In this document: one piece after another, positions 35,479 through 43,516 of the stretch | How positions within the stretch are numbered: the stretch's first letter is position 1 | How the letters are laid out: each line of letters opens with the position of its first letter | From: Paludibacter sp. UBA6032 | Lineage (GTDB): Bacteria > Bacteroidota > Bacteroidia > Bacteroidales > Paludibacteraceae | Length of the DNA: 64,000 bases | Direction of reading: 5' to 3' | Assembly: GCA_002427885.1 (NCBI GenBank) | Contig: DIZI01000008.1 | Coordinates: 23,110 to 87,109, forward strand | Notes under the pieces: model-generated | The model's input: the letters and a program-made list of their open reading frames with translations, nothing else | Database searches by the model: none | What the model was told of the DNA's origin: nothing | Made by a program: the position numbers and the translations under genes

Positions 35479-37065
35479 ATGGAAAAAAAAATTGGGCATC
35501 TTTTCGTCTTCCTCCTTTTACTAGTTCAGACCGTTGCTTTGGCGCAGGCCCAAAATCCAATAATTTTTGCTGATATACCTGATATGTCTATGATCAGGGT
35601 TGGTAAAAATTATTATATGAGCAGTACAACGATGCACATGAACCCGGGTGTGCCCATTATGAAATCTACAGATCTTGTCAATTGGAAAATCATCAACTAT
35701 GCCTATGATACTTTGGCCGATATGCCGGAGCTAAATTTGACAGAAGGTAAAAACGCATACGGCAAGGGTACATGGGCAAGTAGTTTGCGCTACCATAAAG
35801 GTATGTATTATGTAACCACTTTTTCACAAACCACAGGTAAAACTTATATTTTTAAAACGAAAGATATAGAAAAAGGAAATTGGGAAAGAATTTCCTTTAA
35901 ACCAGCGTATCATGACCATTCTCTATTTTTTGATGATGATGGCAAAGTCTATTTAATTTATGATGCAGATAGAATAAAACTTCTTGAATTAAATGACGAT
36001 CTGACGGGAGTTAGACCAGACGTTCCGGTGAAAGTTATCATTGAAAACGCCCACGCACCAGCAGGAGACAATATGGGCCTTGGTGCTGAAGGATCTCAAT
36101 TATATAAAATAAATGGAAAATATTATCTATTTAATATTTGCGGTCCACGCGGTAAAGGCCGGACTGTAGTTATACATAGGGCTGATAATATCAACGGTCC
36201 TTGGGAAGGAAAAGTTGGTCTACAGGATAGAGGAATTGCTCAGGGTGGACTTATCGACACGCCAGACGGACGCTGGTTCTCTTATCTTTTCCGCGATTTT
36301 GCTGCTGTTGGCCGCGTTCCTTATCTCGTTCCTGTTAAGTGGGAAGACGGCTGGCCTGTATTAGGAGTGAACGGTAAAGTTCCAGAAACATTAGACCTAC
36401 CAGCCAGTACCGGTTTGATTCCGAATTTGGTTGCTTCTGATGAATTCAAGCGAAAAAAAGGCGAAGCAGCACTTCCTTTGGTATGGCAATGGAATCATAA
36501 TCCAGATAACAAACTTTGGTCAATAAAAGAAAGAAAGGGATATCTCCGACTAAAAACAGCCAGAATTGATACCGTATTTACGGAGGTAAGAAATATACTT
36601 ACGCAACGTACAATTGGCCCAACATGTACTGGTTCAACTTTATTGGATGTTTCCAAAATGAAGGAAGGTGATTTCGCAGGATTATGTGCCTTTCAAAAAA
36701 AATACGGACAGGTTGGAGTAAAGGTCGAAAATGGTCAAAAAACGATAGTAATGGTAAATGCCGGTTCAGGTAAACCTGTAGAAGTGCAGCAAATTCCTTT
36801 GACACAAAACTACGTTTATTTAAAGATTGATTGTGATTTTACCGGCATGAACGATGAAGCTAATAACCTTTACGCTCTTAATGGGAAAGACGAAGCTAAA
36901 TTCTCGTACAGCTTAGATGGAAGAGTGTGGAATCTTATTGGGAATATATTGAAAATGAAATACGACATCCCACATTTTATGGGGTATCGTTTTGGCTTAT
37001 TTAATTATGCAACAAAGAATACTGGCGGATATGCAGATTTTGATTGGTTCAGAATTAAATATTGA
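35479..37065 (+). CDS. GH43 family glycosidase with concanavalin-like C-terminal domain
   Basis: A 528-residue secreted enzyme (signal peptide about 1-24, VALAQAQ). The GH43 propeller occupies about 28-310, with Asp35 in IPDMSMI (base), Asp146 in YHDHSLFFDDDGK (pKa modulator) and Glu204 in LGAEGSQLYKING (acid). The C-terminal part (about 325-528: EFKRKKGEAALPLVWQWNHN, MGYRFGLFNYAT, GGYADFDWFRIKY) is the beta-sandwich typical of GH43 beta-xylosidase/arabinofuranosidase subfamilies. The architecture differs from the CBM6-bearing GH43 at 14824, so the two are not redundant copies. It resembles the GH43 alpha-L-arabinofuranosidases of Bacteroides xyloglucan loci. The gene has an A-rich leader and probably its own transcript start after the preceding hairpin. 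Confidence 0.92.
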   Translation: MEKKIGHLFVFLLLLVQTVALAQAQNPIIFADIPDMSMIRVGKNYYMSSTTMHMNPGVPIMKSTDLVNWKIINYAYDTLADMPELNLTEGKNAYGKGTWASSLRYHKGMYYVTTFSQTTGKTYIFKTKDIEKGNWERISFKPAYHDHSLFFDDDGKVYLIYDADRIKLLELNDDLTGVRPDVPVKVIIENAHAPAGDNMGLGAEGSQLYKINGKYYLFNICGPRGKGRTVVIHRADNINGPWEGKVGLQDRGIAQGGLIDTPDGRWFSYLFRDFAAVGRVPYLVPVKWEDGWPVLGVNGKVPETLDLPASTGLIPNLVASDEFKRKKGEAALPLVWQWNHNPDNKLWSIKERKGYLRLKTARIDTVFTEVRNILTQRTIGPTCTGSTLLDVSKMKEGDFAGLCAFQKKYGQVGVKVENGQKTIVMVNAGSGKPVEVQQIPLTQNYVYLKIDCDFTGMNDEANNLYALNGKDEAKFSYSLDGRVWNLIGNILKMKYDIPHFMGYRFGLFNYATKNTGGYADFDWFRIKY

Positions 37066-37178
37066 GATAACCTTATTTATTCAGAAAATCAAGAAAAGAA
37101 TTAAAACACTAATTAGAAGTGTTCACAAAGTAATTGATGATTTTAAATAATTTAAAGACGTAAATAATTTACAAACAA

Positions 37179-39104
37179 ATGAAAATGAATTTAAAGAAAA
37201 TTTTAATTGTCAGTGCTTGGTGTATTTCAGCCAACTCACTTTTTGCTCAAAACACTAACTGCTTTTTAGACGATTTTGCACCCAAAACATCCGAAATCCC
37301 GGTTTCGGTTTTAGCAAGTAAAACTGCAAGCACGCCAACAGTTACCGTTACTTTAACCACCGATACATTGGGTAAAATTTCTAAATACGTTTTTGGAAAT
37401 GCCATAGCAGTATGGATGGGAAATGTGACCGATAATCCGGTTTTCGTTAAAAATGTTCAGACTTTGAATCCTTCTTTAATCCGTTTTCCCGGAGGAAGTT
37501 GGTCCGATATTTTTTTCTGGAATGGTAACCCTACTGATGTACCCGACTCTGTTTACAATGGCACTACAGGCAAAAAAGAAAAGTTCTGGGCTATTTCCGG
37601 TAAAAACGATTGGCCAACCACCACTGATAACTATTACAAACTTCGCCAGCAAACAGGCTCTCAGGGGTTGATCACGATCAATTATGCTTATGCCAGGTAT
37701 GGTTTAAGCAGCAAGCCGGTGGTGGAAGCTGCTCATCTGGCCGCAGATTGGGTCCGTTACGATAAAGGGCGTACGAAATTCTGGGAAATTGGAAACGAAA
37801 ATGCCGGACCATGGGAAGCTGGTTGGATGATTGATACCAAAACCAATAAAGACGGCCAACCGCAGATAATAACTGGTCAATTGTATGGCCAGCATTGTAA
37901 AATGATTGCCGATTCGATGAGGGCTGCCGCAACCAAAATAGGAGCTAAGATTTATATCGGGGGTCAGGTACTTCACTATGACGGCACAACAAGTGGGAAC
38001 AATGTTGATAAAACCTGGAATTCAGGCTTTTTTAAGGAAATTGGCGATGCAATGGATTTCTACGTTATGCACAACTATTTTGGAGCTGCCGCAACTGCGG
38101 ATAATTTTTTGTCGGTTGCAACAACCGAACCAAAGAAGAACATCAGCTTTATACAGCAAGATATTATCAATAAAAAGGCTTTTCCAAAACCGGTGGCATT
38201 GACAGAGTACAACATAAATACTTTAACAAATCCGGTGAATGCATCCGCCCCGATTTCATATATCAATGGAATGCAGGCGACTATTCTGTTTAACGAATTA
38301 ATAAAGAATAACTTTGGATTAGGTGCAAGGTGGTTGCTAGCCACCGGCGACAATGGAATGCTTTACCAGGGTGATAATGCCAGTTTATTATGGCAGCCAC
38401 GTCCTGATTTCTATTATGCTTATTATCAACAGAAATTTACCGGTGATCATGTAATTCCTGCTACTTCCAATAATTCGAATATTTTGGCTTATGCCTCCAA
38501 ATTTGCTTCTGGCGAAACAGGAGTTGTCATTGTAAACAAAGGAAATACAGCACAAGTAGTAAAGATAGATCCAAAGAATATTGGTGTTGGAAATCAATAC
38601 TATAAATACTCCTTGACTGGCGGTACCGATAATGGTGATTTTTCGTTGTATGTATCAGTAAATGGTGTTAATCCGACAGGAACTCAATGGGGACCTCGTG
38701 AAAATCTGGAGACGATTCCGGCAAGCGCCTATTCAATAGATGATGCAATAACGTTCGATAGCCCAGGTCGCTCAGTTCAGTTTATCATGGTTGAGGCTGG
38801 TACCAATAAACTTTATCCTACATCAGTAGCAAGCGAACTAAAAAACGAATTAGAGATAACAAATTATCCCAATCCGTTTTCTGCCAGTACAACTATTCAA
38901 TTTCAAACTCCTTCCAATGCACATGTTTCTCTTGAAGTTTTTGATCAAACAGGGAGGAAAGTTACCACTTTGGTAAACAAAGAATTGCTATCGGGAATAC
39001 AACAGGTTAATTTTGACGGAAGTTTATTGCCTGAAGGGATGTACTTTTACCAATTAAAAGTTGGAGAATTTTCAACTACGCGAAAGATGATCCTTATAAA
39101 ATAA
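37179..39104 (+). CDS. Clan GH-A glycoside hydrolase (GH51-like) with T9SS sorting domain
   Basis: A 641-residue secreted protein (signal peptide about 1-24, NSLFAQ). The central barrel (about 55-480) carries clan GH-A marks: SLIRFPGGSWSDIFFW, the acid/base Glu207 in FWEIGNENAGPW, DFYVMHNYFG, and the nucleophile candidate Glu343 in VALTEYN. The pattern is closest to arabinofuranosidase-like GH51/GH39 enzymes, but the sequence between the motifs is unlike the GH51 protein at 28402 and I cannot assign a family. A C-terminal beta domain (about 430-545) leads to a T9SS type A tail (about 560-641: ITNYPNPFSAST, VFDQTGRKVTTLV, LLPEGMYFYQLKVG). It is likely a freely secreted or surface-attached enzyme acting with GH74. 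Substrate unknown. Confidence 0.8.
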   Translation: MKMNLKKILIVSAWCISANSLFAQNTNCFLDDFAPKTSEIPVSVLASKTASTPTVTVTLTTDTLGKISKYVFGNAIAVWMGNVTDNPVFVKNVQTLNPSLIRFPGGSWSDIFFWNGNPTDVPDSVYNGTTGKKEKFWAISGKNDWPTTTDNYYKLRQQTGSQGLITINYAYARYGLSSKPVVEAAHLAADWVRYDKGRTKFWEIGNENAGPWEAGWMIDTKTNKDGQPQIITGQLYGQHCKMIADSMRAAATKIGAKIYIGGQVLHYDGTTSGNNVDKTWNSGFFKEIGDAMDFYVMHNYFGAAATADNFLSVATTEPKKNISFIQQDIINKKAFPKPVALTEYNINTLTNPVNASAPISYINGMQATILFNELIKNNFGLGARWLLATGDNGMLYQGDNASLLWQPRPDFYYAYYQQKFTGDHVIPATSNNSNILAYASKFASGETGVVIVNKGNTAQVVKIDPKNIGVGNQYYKYSLTGGTDNGDFSLYVSVNGVNPTGTQWGPRENLETIPASAYSIDDAITFDSPGRSVQFIMVEAGTNKLYPTSVASELKNELEITNYPNPFSASTTIQFQTPSNAHVSLEVFDQTGRKVTTLVNKELLSGIQQVNFDGSLLPEGMYFYQLKVGEFSTTRKMILIK

Positions 39105-39172
39105 ACCAATAAAAACCATTTGAATGAAACTTATTAAGTAATAGGAAGAATTCAAAAGGGAGGAGGAGGAAC

Positions 39173-39244
39173 ACCTCAAATGAACAGGGAGCCAAAGTGA
39201 TGGCTGAAATTATTATAAAAAAAATAGAAAATGAATATACCTAG
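39173..39244 (+). pseudogene. Possible C-terminal scrap of an SGNH-type esterase
   Basis: A frame reading TSNEQGAKVMAEIIIKKIEN before a stop resembles the end of SGNH hydrolases (HPN-x-x-GA-x-x-MAE-x-I). No upstream part of such a gene is present, since the region before is low-complexity (GGAGGAGGAGG). It overlaps the start of the next esterase gene in another frame. It is short, so the match may be chance. Confidence 0.3.
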
Positions 39245-40172
39245 TATGAAACAAACAATGTTGGCATTTATATGCCTGATTACAATTGGCGGAAATTTAA
39301 CCGCTCAAACCAGGGTGATTAATCTTTGGAATGGTAAAATCCCCGGTGCTAAACATAGCGACCAATTCAAACAGGTCGTTGATACAGCTACCGGTTGGGT
39401 TGATAAGCATACCATTATCAATCCCTACCTCGATGTGTATCCGGCTCCAAGAGAAAAGTCAAACGGTACTGCGGTTATTATTTGTCCTGGTGGGGCCTAT
39501 GTAGGGATGGCTGTCAAACATGAAGGGTCACAGGTGGCCAAATGGATGAATGGCTTGGGCATAACTGCTTTTGTGCTAAAATACCGTTTGCCTGACGATA
39601 GCATCATGGAAAACAAGACTATTGCTCCCATGCAGGACGGACAAAGGGCAATACGTATTGTTCGTAATCATGCAAAAGAATGGGGCATCAATCCGAAAAA
39701 AATCGGAATCATGGGATTCTCTGCAGGAGGGCATCTGGCATCCACTCTTTCAACTCATTTCAACGAAAAGGTTTATGAACCGCAAGATACAACCAGCGCC
39801 CGCCCCGATTTTTCATTGCTGATTTATCCGGTAATATCGATGGATTTAACAATAACCCATTTGGGGTCGAGAGAGAATTTGCTGGGCAATAACCCATCTC
39901 CAGAACTGGTGAAGCATTTTTCAAACGAGTTGCAGGTAAATGATCAAACACCACCGGCATTTTTGGTGCAATCCATTGACGATGATGTCGTTCCGGTACA
40001 AAACAGTATTGTCTACGCAATGGCGTTGCATAAGTTTAAAATCCCCTGCGAACTTCATTTATACCAATCAGGCGGTCATGGATATGGGATGGGCAGGTCG
40101 GCCAATACCGAAAGCACGTGGCCCGAAGCTTGCCGGAAATGGCTTGAAGCCAGAGGTTTATTGACTAAATAA
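39231..40172 (+). CDS. Secreted alpha/beta-hydrolase esterase (acetyl-xylan-esterase-like)
   Basis: A 313-residue enzyme. Two starts are possible, ATG 39231 and ATG 39246 (MKQTMLAFICLITIGGNLTAQ); both give a signal peptide. The alpha/beta fold shows the oxyanion motif CPGGAYVG (about 83-90), nucleophile Ser164 in MGFSAGGHLA, an acidic residue in QSIDDDVVPVQNS (about 242-254) and the catalytic His in GGHGYGMG (about 282-289). This is the BD-FAE / endo-xylanase-associated esterase pattern common in PULs. It probably removes acetyl groups from the polysaccharide or its oligosaccharides so that exo-enzymes can proceed. The substrate cannot be told from the sequence. It may now carry alone the role of the decayed carboxylesterase at 21930. 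Confidence 0.86.
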   Translation: MNIPSMKQTMLAFICLITIGGNLTAQTRVINLWNGKIPGAKHSDQFKQVVDTATGWVDKHTIINPYLDVYPAPREKSNGTAVIICPGGAYVGMAVKHEGSQVAKWMNGLGITAFVLKYRLPDDSIMENKTIAPMQDGQRAIRIVRNHAKEWGINPKKIGIMGFSAGGHLASTLSTHFNEKVYEPQDTTSARPDFSLLIYPVISMDLTITHLGSRENLLGNNPSPELVKHFSNELQVNDQTPPAFLVQSIDDDVVPVQNSIVYAMALHKFKIPCELHLYQSGGHGYGMGRSANTESTWPEACRKWLEARGLLTK

Positions 40173-40194
40173 TGAATTTTACCAAGAAAAATCC

Positions 40195-40401
40195 ATGTTG
40201 AAAAATCAAAAAATATTAATCGTATTTATTCTTCTATGGCCGGCAATTTTATTGGCTCAAACAAGCATTTATGTATCACCGAGAGGTAGGGATGCTAACA
40301 TGGGAACGGCAAGTAAGCCTTTTGCTTCGATAAGCAAGGTGGTAGCTGAAGCCCGGAAAATATCAGGAGAGGCTGTGATCTATCTGACTGAAGGGAGTTA
40401 G
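40195..40401 (+). pseudogene. Truncated N-terminus of a right-handed beta-helix enzyme
   Basis: A 68-codon frame with a signal peptide (FILLWPAILLAQ) followed by TSIYVSPRGRDANMGTASKP and FASISKVVAEARK, the standard start of secreted parallel beta-helix proteins (pectate-lyase-like, GH141-like). It stops after LTEGS, just where the helix coils should begin. A full-length member would need several hundred more codons. The stop is followed by a short direct repeat (CAGCTAACTT, CAGCTAACTC), perhaps the deletion junction. Confidence 0.75.
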
Positions 40402-40487
40402 ATGTTCAGCTAACTTCAGCTAACTCCGTTCCGTCTAGATGTATTGGTTTGGAGTGAATAATAATTAATAATAGTAATTGCTTTTTT

Positions 40488-43310
40488 ATGAAACGAATTT
40501 CTTTTTTTATTGCATTTTTGGTTATAGCAGGTCACTTGTTTGCGACCGATTCTGTTCAAACACTACAAAATGGTATGAAGGTTTCGCCCAAAAATGGAGT
40601 GGCTAAAACCATTGAAATCAATGTTGTCAACAGCCGGATTGTCCGTGTTCAAGCTTCGCCGGAAAGCGTTTTGCCTAACACTTCCAGTCTCTGCGTTGTG
40701 ACTGGATTAACAACAAAAACACTATTTAAAGTAACGAGCAATGCCCAATTTGCACAACTATCCACCGATGAACTTACAGTGAAAGTTTCCATGCTTACTG
40801 GTGGAATTTCATTTATGGACAAATCGGGGAAAGTATTGCTTCAGGAAGTAAAAGGTGGAAGAAGTTTTAAGCCTTTTACAGTAGAAAACGATAAAGGCTA
40901 TACCATGCAGCAGGTTTTCACCGGCACTCCCGGAGAAGCGATTTATGGGTTGGGACAACATCAGTCTGATGACTTTAACTACAAACACAAAAGCGAAGAC
41001 CTTTTCCAGTACAATACGAAAGTGTCTATCCCTTTCATCATGTCCACCAACAACTACGGAATTTTGTGGGATAACTATTCGCAGAGCAAATACGGTGATC
41101 CCCGCGATTACAAAGATCTGAACCAGTTTACCCTCTACAATAAAGATGGAAAAGAAGGTTCTCTTACTGCCACGTACACTCAAAAAGACCAAGCACCGAT
41201 TGTCCGTCAGGAATCGGCCATAGATTATGAAAACCTGAAAACAGTCAAGAATTTTCCAGCAGATTTCAAATTCAACGATGGTTCGATTGTATGGGAAGGA
41301 TCAATTGTTGCAAACCAAACTGACACTTTTAAGTTCAGCTTTTATTATGCAGGATACACTAAAGTCTGGTTAAATGATTCATTGGTAGTACCTGAACGCT
41401 GGAGAACATCATGGAATCCAAATACATACCGTTTCCGCTTCCCACTCGAAAAAGGAAAACGTACCAAAATTAAATTGGAATGGAAACCCGATGGAGGCGT
41501 TTCTTATATCGGCCTGAAAGCCCTCTCCTCAAGCCTATTGGAGAAAAACGGTAACATTTCTTTCTGGTCTGAAATGGGAGACAAGATGGATTATTATTTC
41601 ATTTCAGGGAAAAATATGGACAACGTGATAAGCGGTTACCGCACCCTGACCGGCAAGGCGAGCATTATGCCAAAATGGGCAATGGGTTACTGGCAAAGCC
41701 GCGAACGTTATAAAACACAGGATGAATTGCTGAACGTTGTATCTGAATACCGTAAACGGAATATCCCGCTCGACAATATCGTGCTTGATTGGAATTACTG
41801 GCCGGAAAATGCGTGGGGAAGCCACAAGTTCGACCTAGCTCGTTTCCCTGATGCAAAAGGTATGGTAGATTCGTTGCACAAAGAGAATGCTCACATCATG
41901 ATTTCGGTATGGCCAAAGTTTTACGTTACAACCGACCATTTCAAACAATTTGAACAAAAAGGCTGGATGTATATGCAGGCAGTTAAAGACAGTATCCGCG
42001 ACTGGGTTGGCCCGGGTTATGTGGGATCGTTTTACGATGCTTACAGTGCCGATGCACGTAAGTTGTTCTGGAAACAAATGAAAGACAATCTTTATGTAAA
42101 AGGATTTGATGCTTGGTGGATGGATGCCTCCGAACCAAATATAAGGGATTGTACCGATATGGATTACCGCAAAAAATTGTGCGGACCTACAGCTCTTGGT
42201 TCTTCCTGGAAATATTTTAATGCTTATGCGTTAGAGAATGCCGATGCCATCTACAACGGACAACGTGAAGCGGATAACAACAAACGTGTTTTCTTGCTGA
42301 CACGTTCGGGATTTGCCGGTTTACAACGTTATTCTACCGCAACATGGAGTGGCGACATAGCTACACGTTGGGAAGATATGAAGTCGCAAATATCGGCAGG
42401 ACTAAACTTTGCCATGTCGGGTGTTCCATTCTGGACGATGGACATTGGTGGTTTCTGTGTAGAAAAACGTTACGAAACCGCTCAACGGGTTTTTGATCAG
42501 ACAGGCATTGAAAATGCTGATCTCAATGAATGGCGTGAACTGAACCTGCGTTGGTTCCAGTTTGGATCATTTGCCCCTCTTTTCCGCAGCCACGGACAAT
42601 TTCCATACCGCGAAATATACAATATGGCACCCGAAGGACATCCGGTTTACAAAAGCCTTGTCTATTACGATGAGCTGCGTTACCGCCTGATGCCATATAT
42701 TTATTCATTGGCAGGTATGGCTTACCACAACGATTATACGTTGATGCGTTCGTTGGCCATGAGTTATACTTCCGACAAACAGACTTACGGCGTAAGCGAT
42801 CAATTTTTGTTAGGTCCGGCATTGATGGTTTGCCCGGTTTACAGCTACAAAGCACGCAACCGTGAGGTTTATTTTCCTGCCGGAAACAAATGGTACGATT
42901 TCTACTCAAACAAAATAATTGATGGCGGACAAAAAATAAGCGTAGAAGCTCCACTTGAGCATATTCCTCTTTTCGTTCCGGCCGGCACCATTCTGCCTAT
43001 CGGTCCTGTGATGCAATATGCTTCCGAAAAGAAAGCCGACAACATTGAAATTCGTGTTTATCAAGGTAAGGACGGCAAGTTCAGCCTATATGAAGACGAG
43101 GGCACTAACTACAATTACGAAAAAGGGCTTTTCTCTACCATCAGTTTCGACTATAACGATGCTGAAGGTACGCTTACCATTGGAGATCGTAAAGGCAACT
43201 TCGAAGGAATGTTGACTAACCGCATTTTCCGTGTTGTTTTCATTGGCAAGTCTATTTCAGAACCTAAAACCATTCAATATAATGGTTCTAAAATTGTTGT
43301 AAAATTGTAA
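40488..43310 (+). CDS. GH31 alpha-xylosidase with PA14 insert
   Basis: A 940-residue secreted enzyme (signal peptide about 1-19, GHLFA). The N-terminal beta-sandwich (about 25-235, EAIYGLGQHQSDDFNYK) is interrupted by a PA14 domain (about 250-345, FNDGSIVWEGSI, FYYAGYTKVWLNDSLVVPE), then the GH31 barrel (about 380-760). The nucleophile is Asp546 in WWMDASEPN and the acid Asp623 in WSGDIATRW. RSHGQFPYREIY and LMRSLAM complete the family pattern, and a C-terminal DUF5110-like domain ends the chain. PA14-GH31 is the architecture of the alpha-xylosidase of Bacteroides xyloglucan loci, which removes the non-reducing-end xylose from XXXG-type oligosaccharides in the periplasm. It is the strongest single pointer to xyloglucan in this PUL. 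Confidence 0.95.
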   Translation: MKRISFFIAFLVIAGHLFATDSVQTLQNGMKVSPKNGVAKTIEINVVNSRIVRVQASPESVLPNTSSLCVVTGLTTKTLFKVTSNAQFAQLSTDELTVKVSMLTGGISFMDKSGKVLLQEVKGGRSFKPFTVENDKGYTMQQVFTGTPGEAIYGLGQHQSDDFNYKHKSEDLFQYNTKVSIPFIMSTNNYGILWDNYSQSKYGDPRDYKDLNQFTLYNKDGKEGSLTATYTQKDQAPIVRQESAIDYENLKTVKNFPADFKFNDGSIVWEGSIVANQTDTFKFSFYYAGYTKVWLNDSLVVPERWRTSWNPNTYRFRFPLEKGKRTKIKLEWKPDGGVSYIGLKALSSSLLEKNGNISFWSEMGDKMDYYFISGKNMDNVISGYRTLTGKASIMPKWAMGYWQSRERYKTQDELLNVVSEYRKRNIPLDNIVLDWNYWPENAWGSHKFDLARFPDAKGMVDSLHKENAHIMISVWPKFYVTTDHFKQFEQKGWMYMQAVKDSIRDWVGPGYVGSFYDAYSADARKLFWKQMKDNLYVKGFDAWWMDASEPNIRDCTDMDYRKKLCGPTALGSSWKYFNAYALENADAIYNGQREADNNKRVFLLTRSGFAGLQRYSTATWSGDIATRWEDMKSQISAGLNFAMSGVPFWTMDIGGFCVEKRYETAQRVFDQTGIENADLNEWRELNLRWFQFGSFAPLFRSHGQFPYREIYNMAPEGHPVYKSLVYYDELRYRLMPYIYSLAGMAYHNDYTLMRSLAMSYTSDKQTYGVSDQFLLGPALMVCPVYSYKARNREVYFPAGNKWYDFYSNKIIDGGQKISVEAPLEHIPLFVPAGTILPIGPVMQYASEKKADNIEIRVYQGKDGKFSLYEDEGTNYNYEKGLFSTISFDYNDAEGTLTIGDRKGNFEGMLTNRIFRVVFIGKSISEPKTIQYNGSKIVVKL

Positions 43311-43323
43311 AATACAATTATTC

Positions 43324-43402
43324 GCAAATGAGACGAATATGTTGCTTCAAAACTATAATGAGTATGATATTCGTTTTCTGCAACATGTTCGTCTCATTTT
43401 GC
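43324..43402 (+). terminator. Long inverted repeat after GH31
   Basis: GCAAATGAGACGAATATGTTGC (43324-43345; 22 nt) pairs with the reverse complement at 43380-43402 with one mismatch or bulge. It lies just after the GH31 stop and before the GH3 gene. It is likely a terminator or processing hairpin. Confidence 0.65.
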
Positions 43403-43516
43403 ATTTATAAATAAATTATTATAATATGAAACGAAGCATGAGCACGCAGGTTCGCCAAAAGCAATGAGAATCGAGCATGCGAGTTCCATATGGTCTATAA
43501 AATAAATTACTCACAT

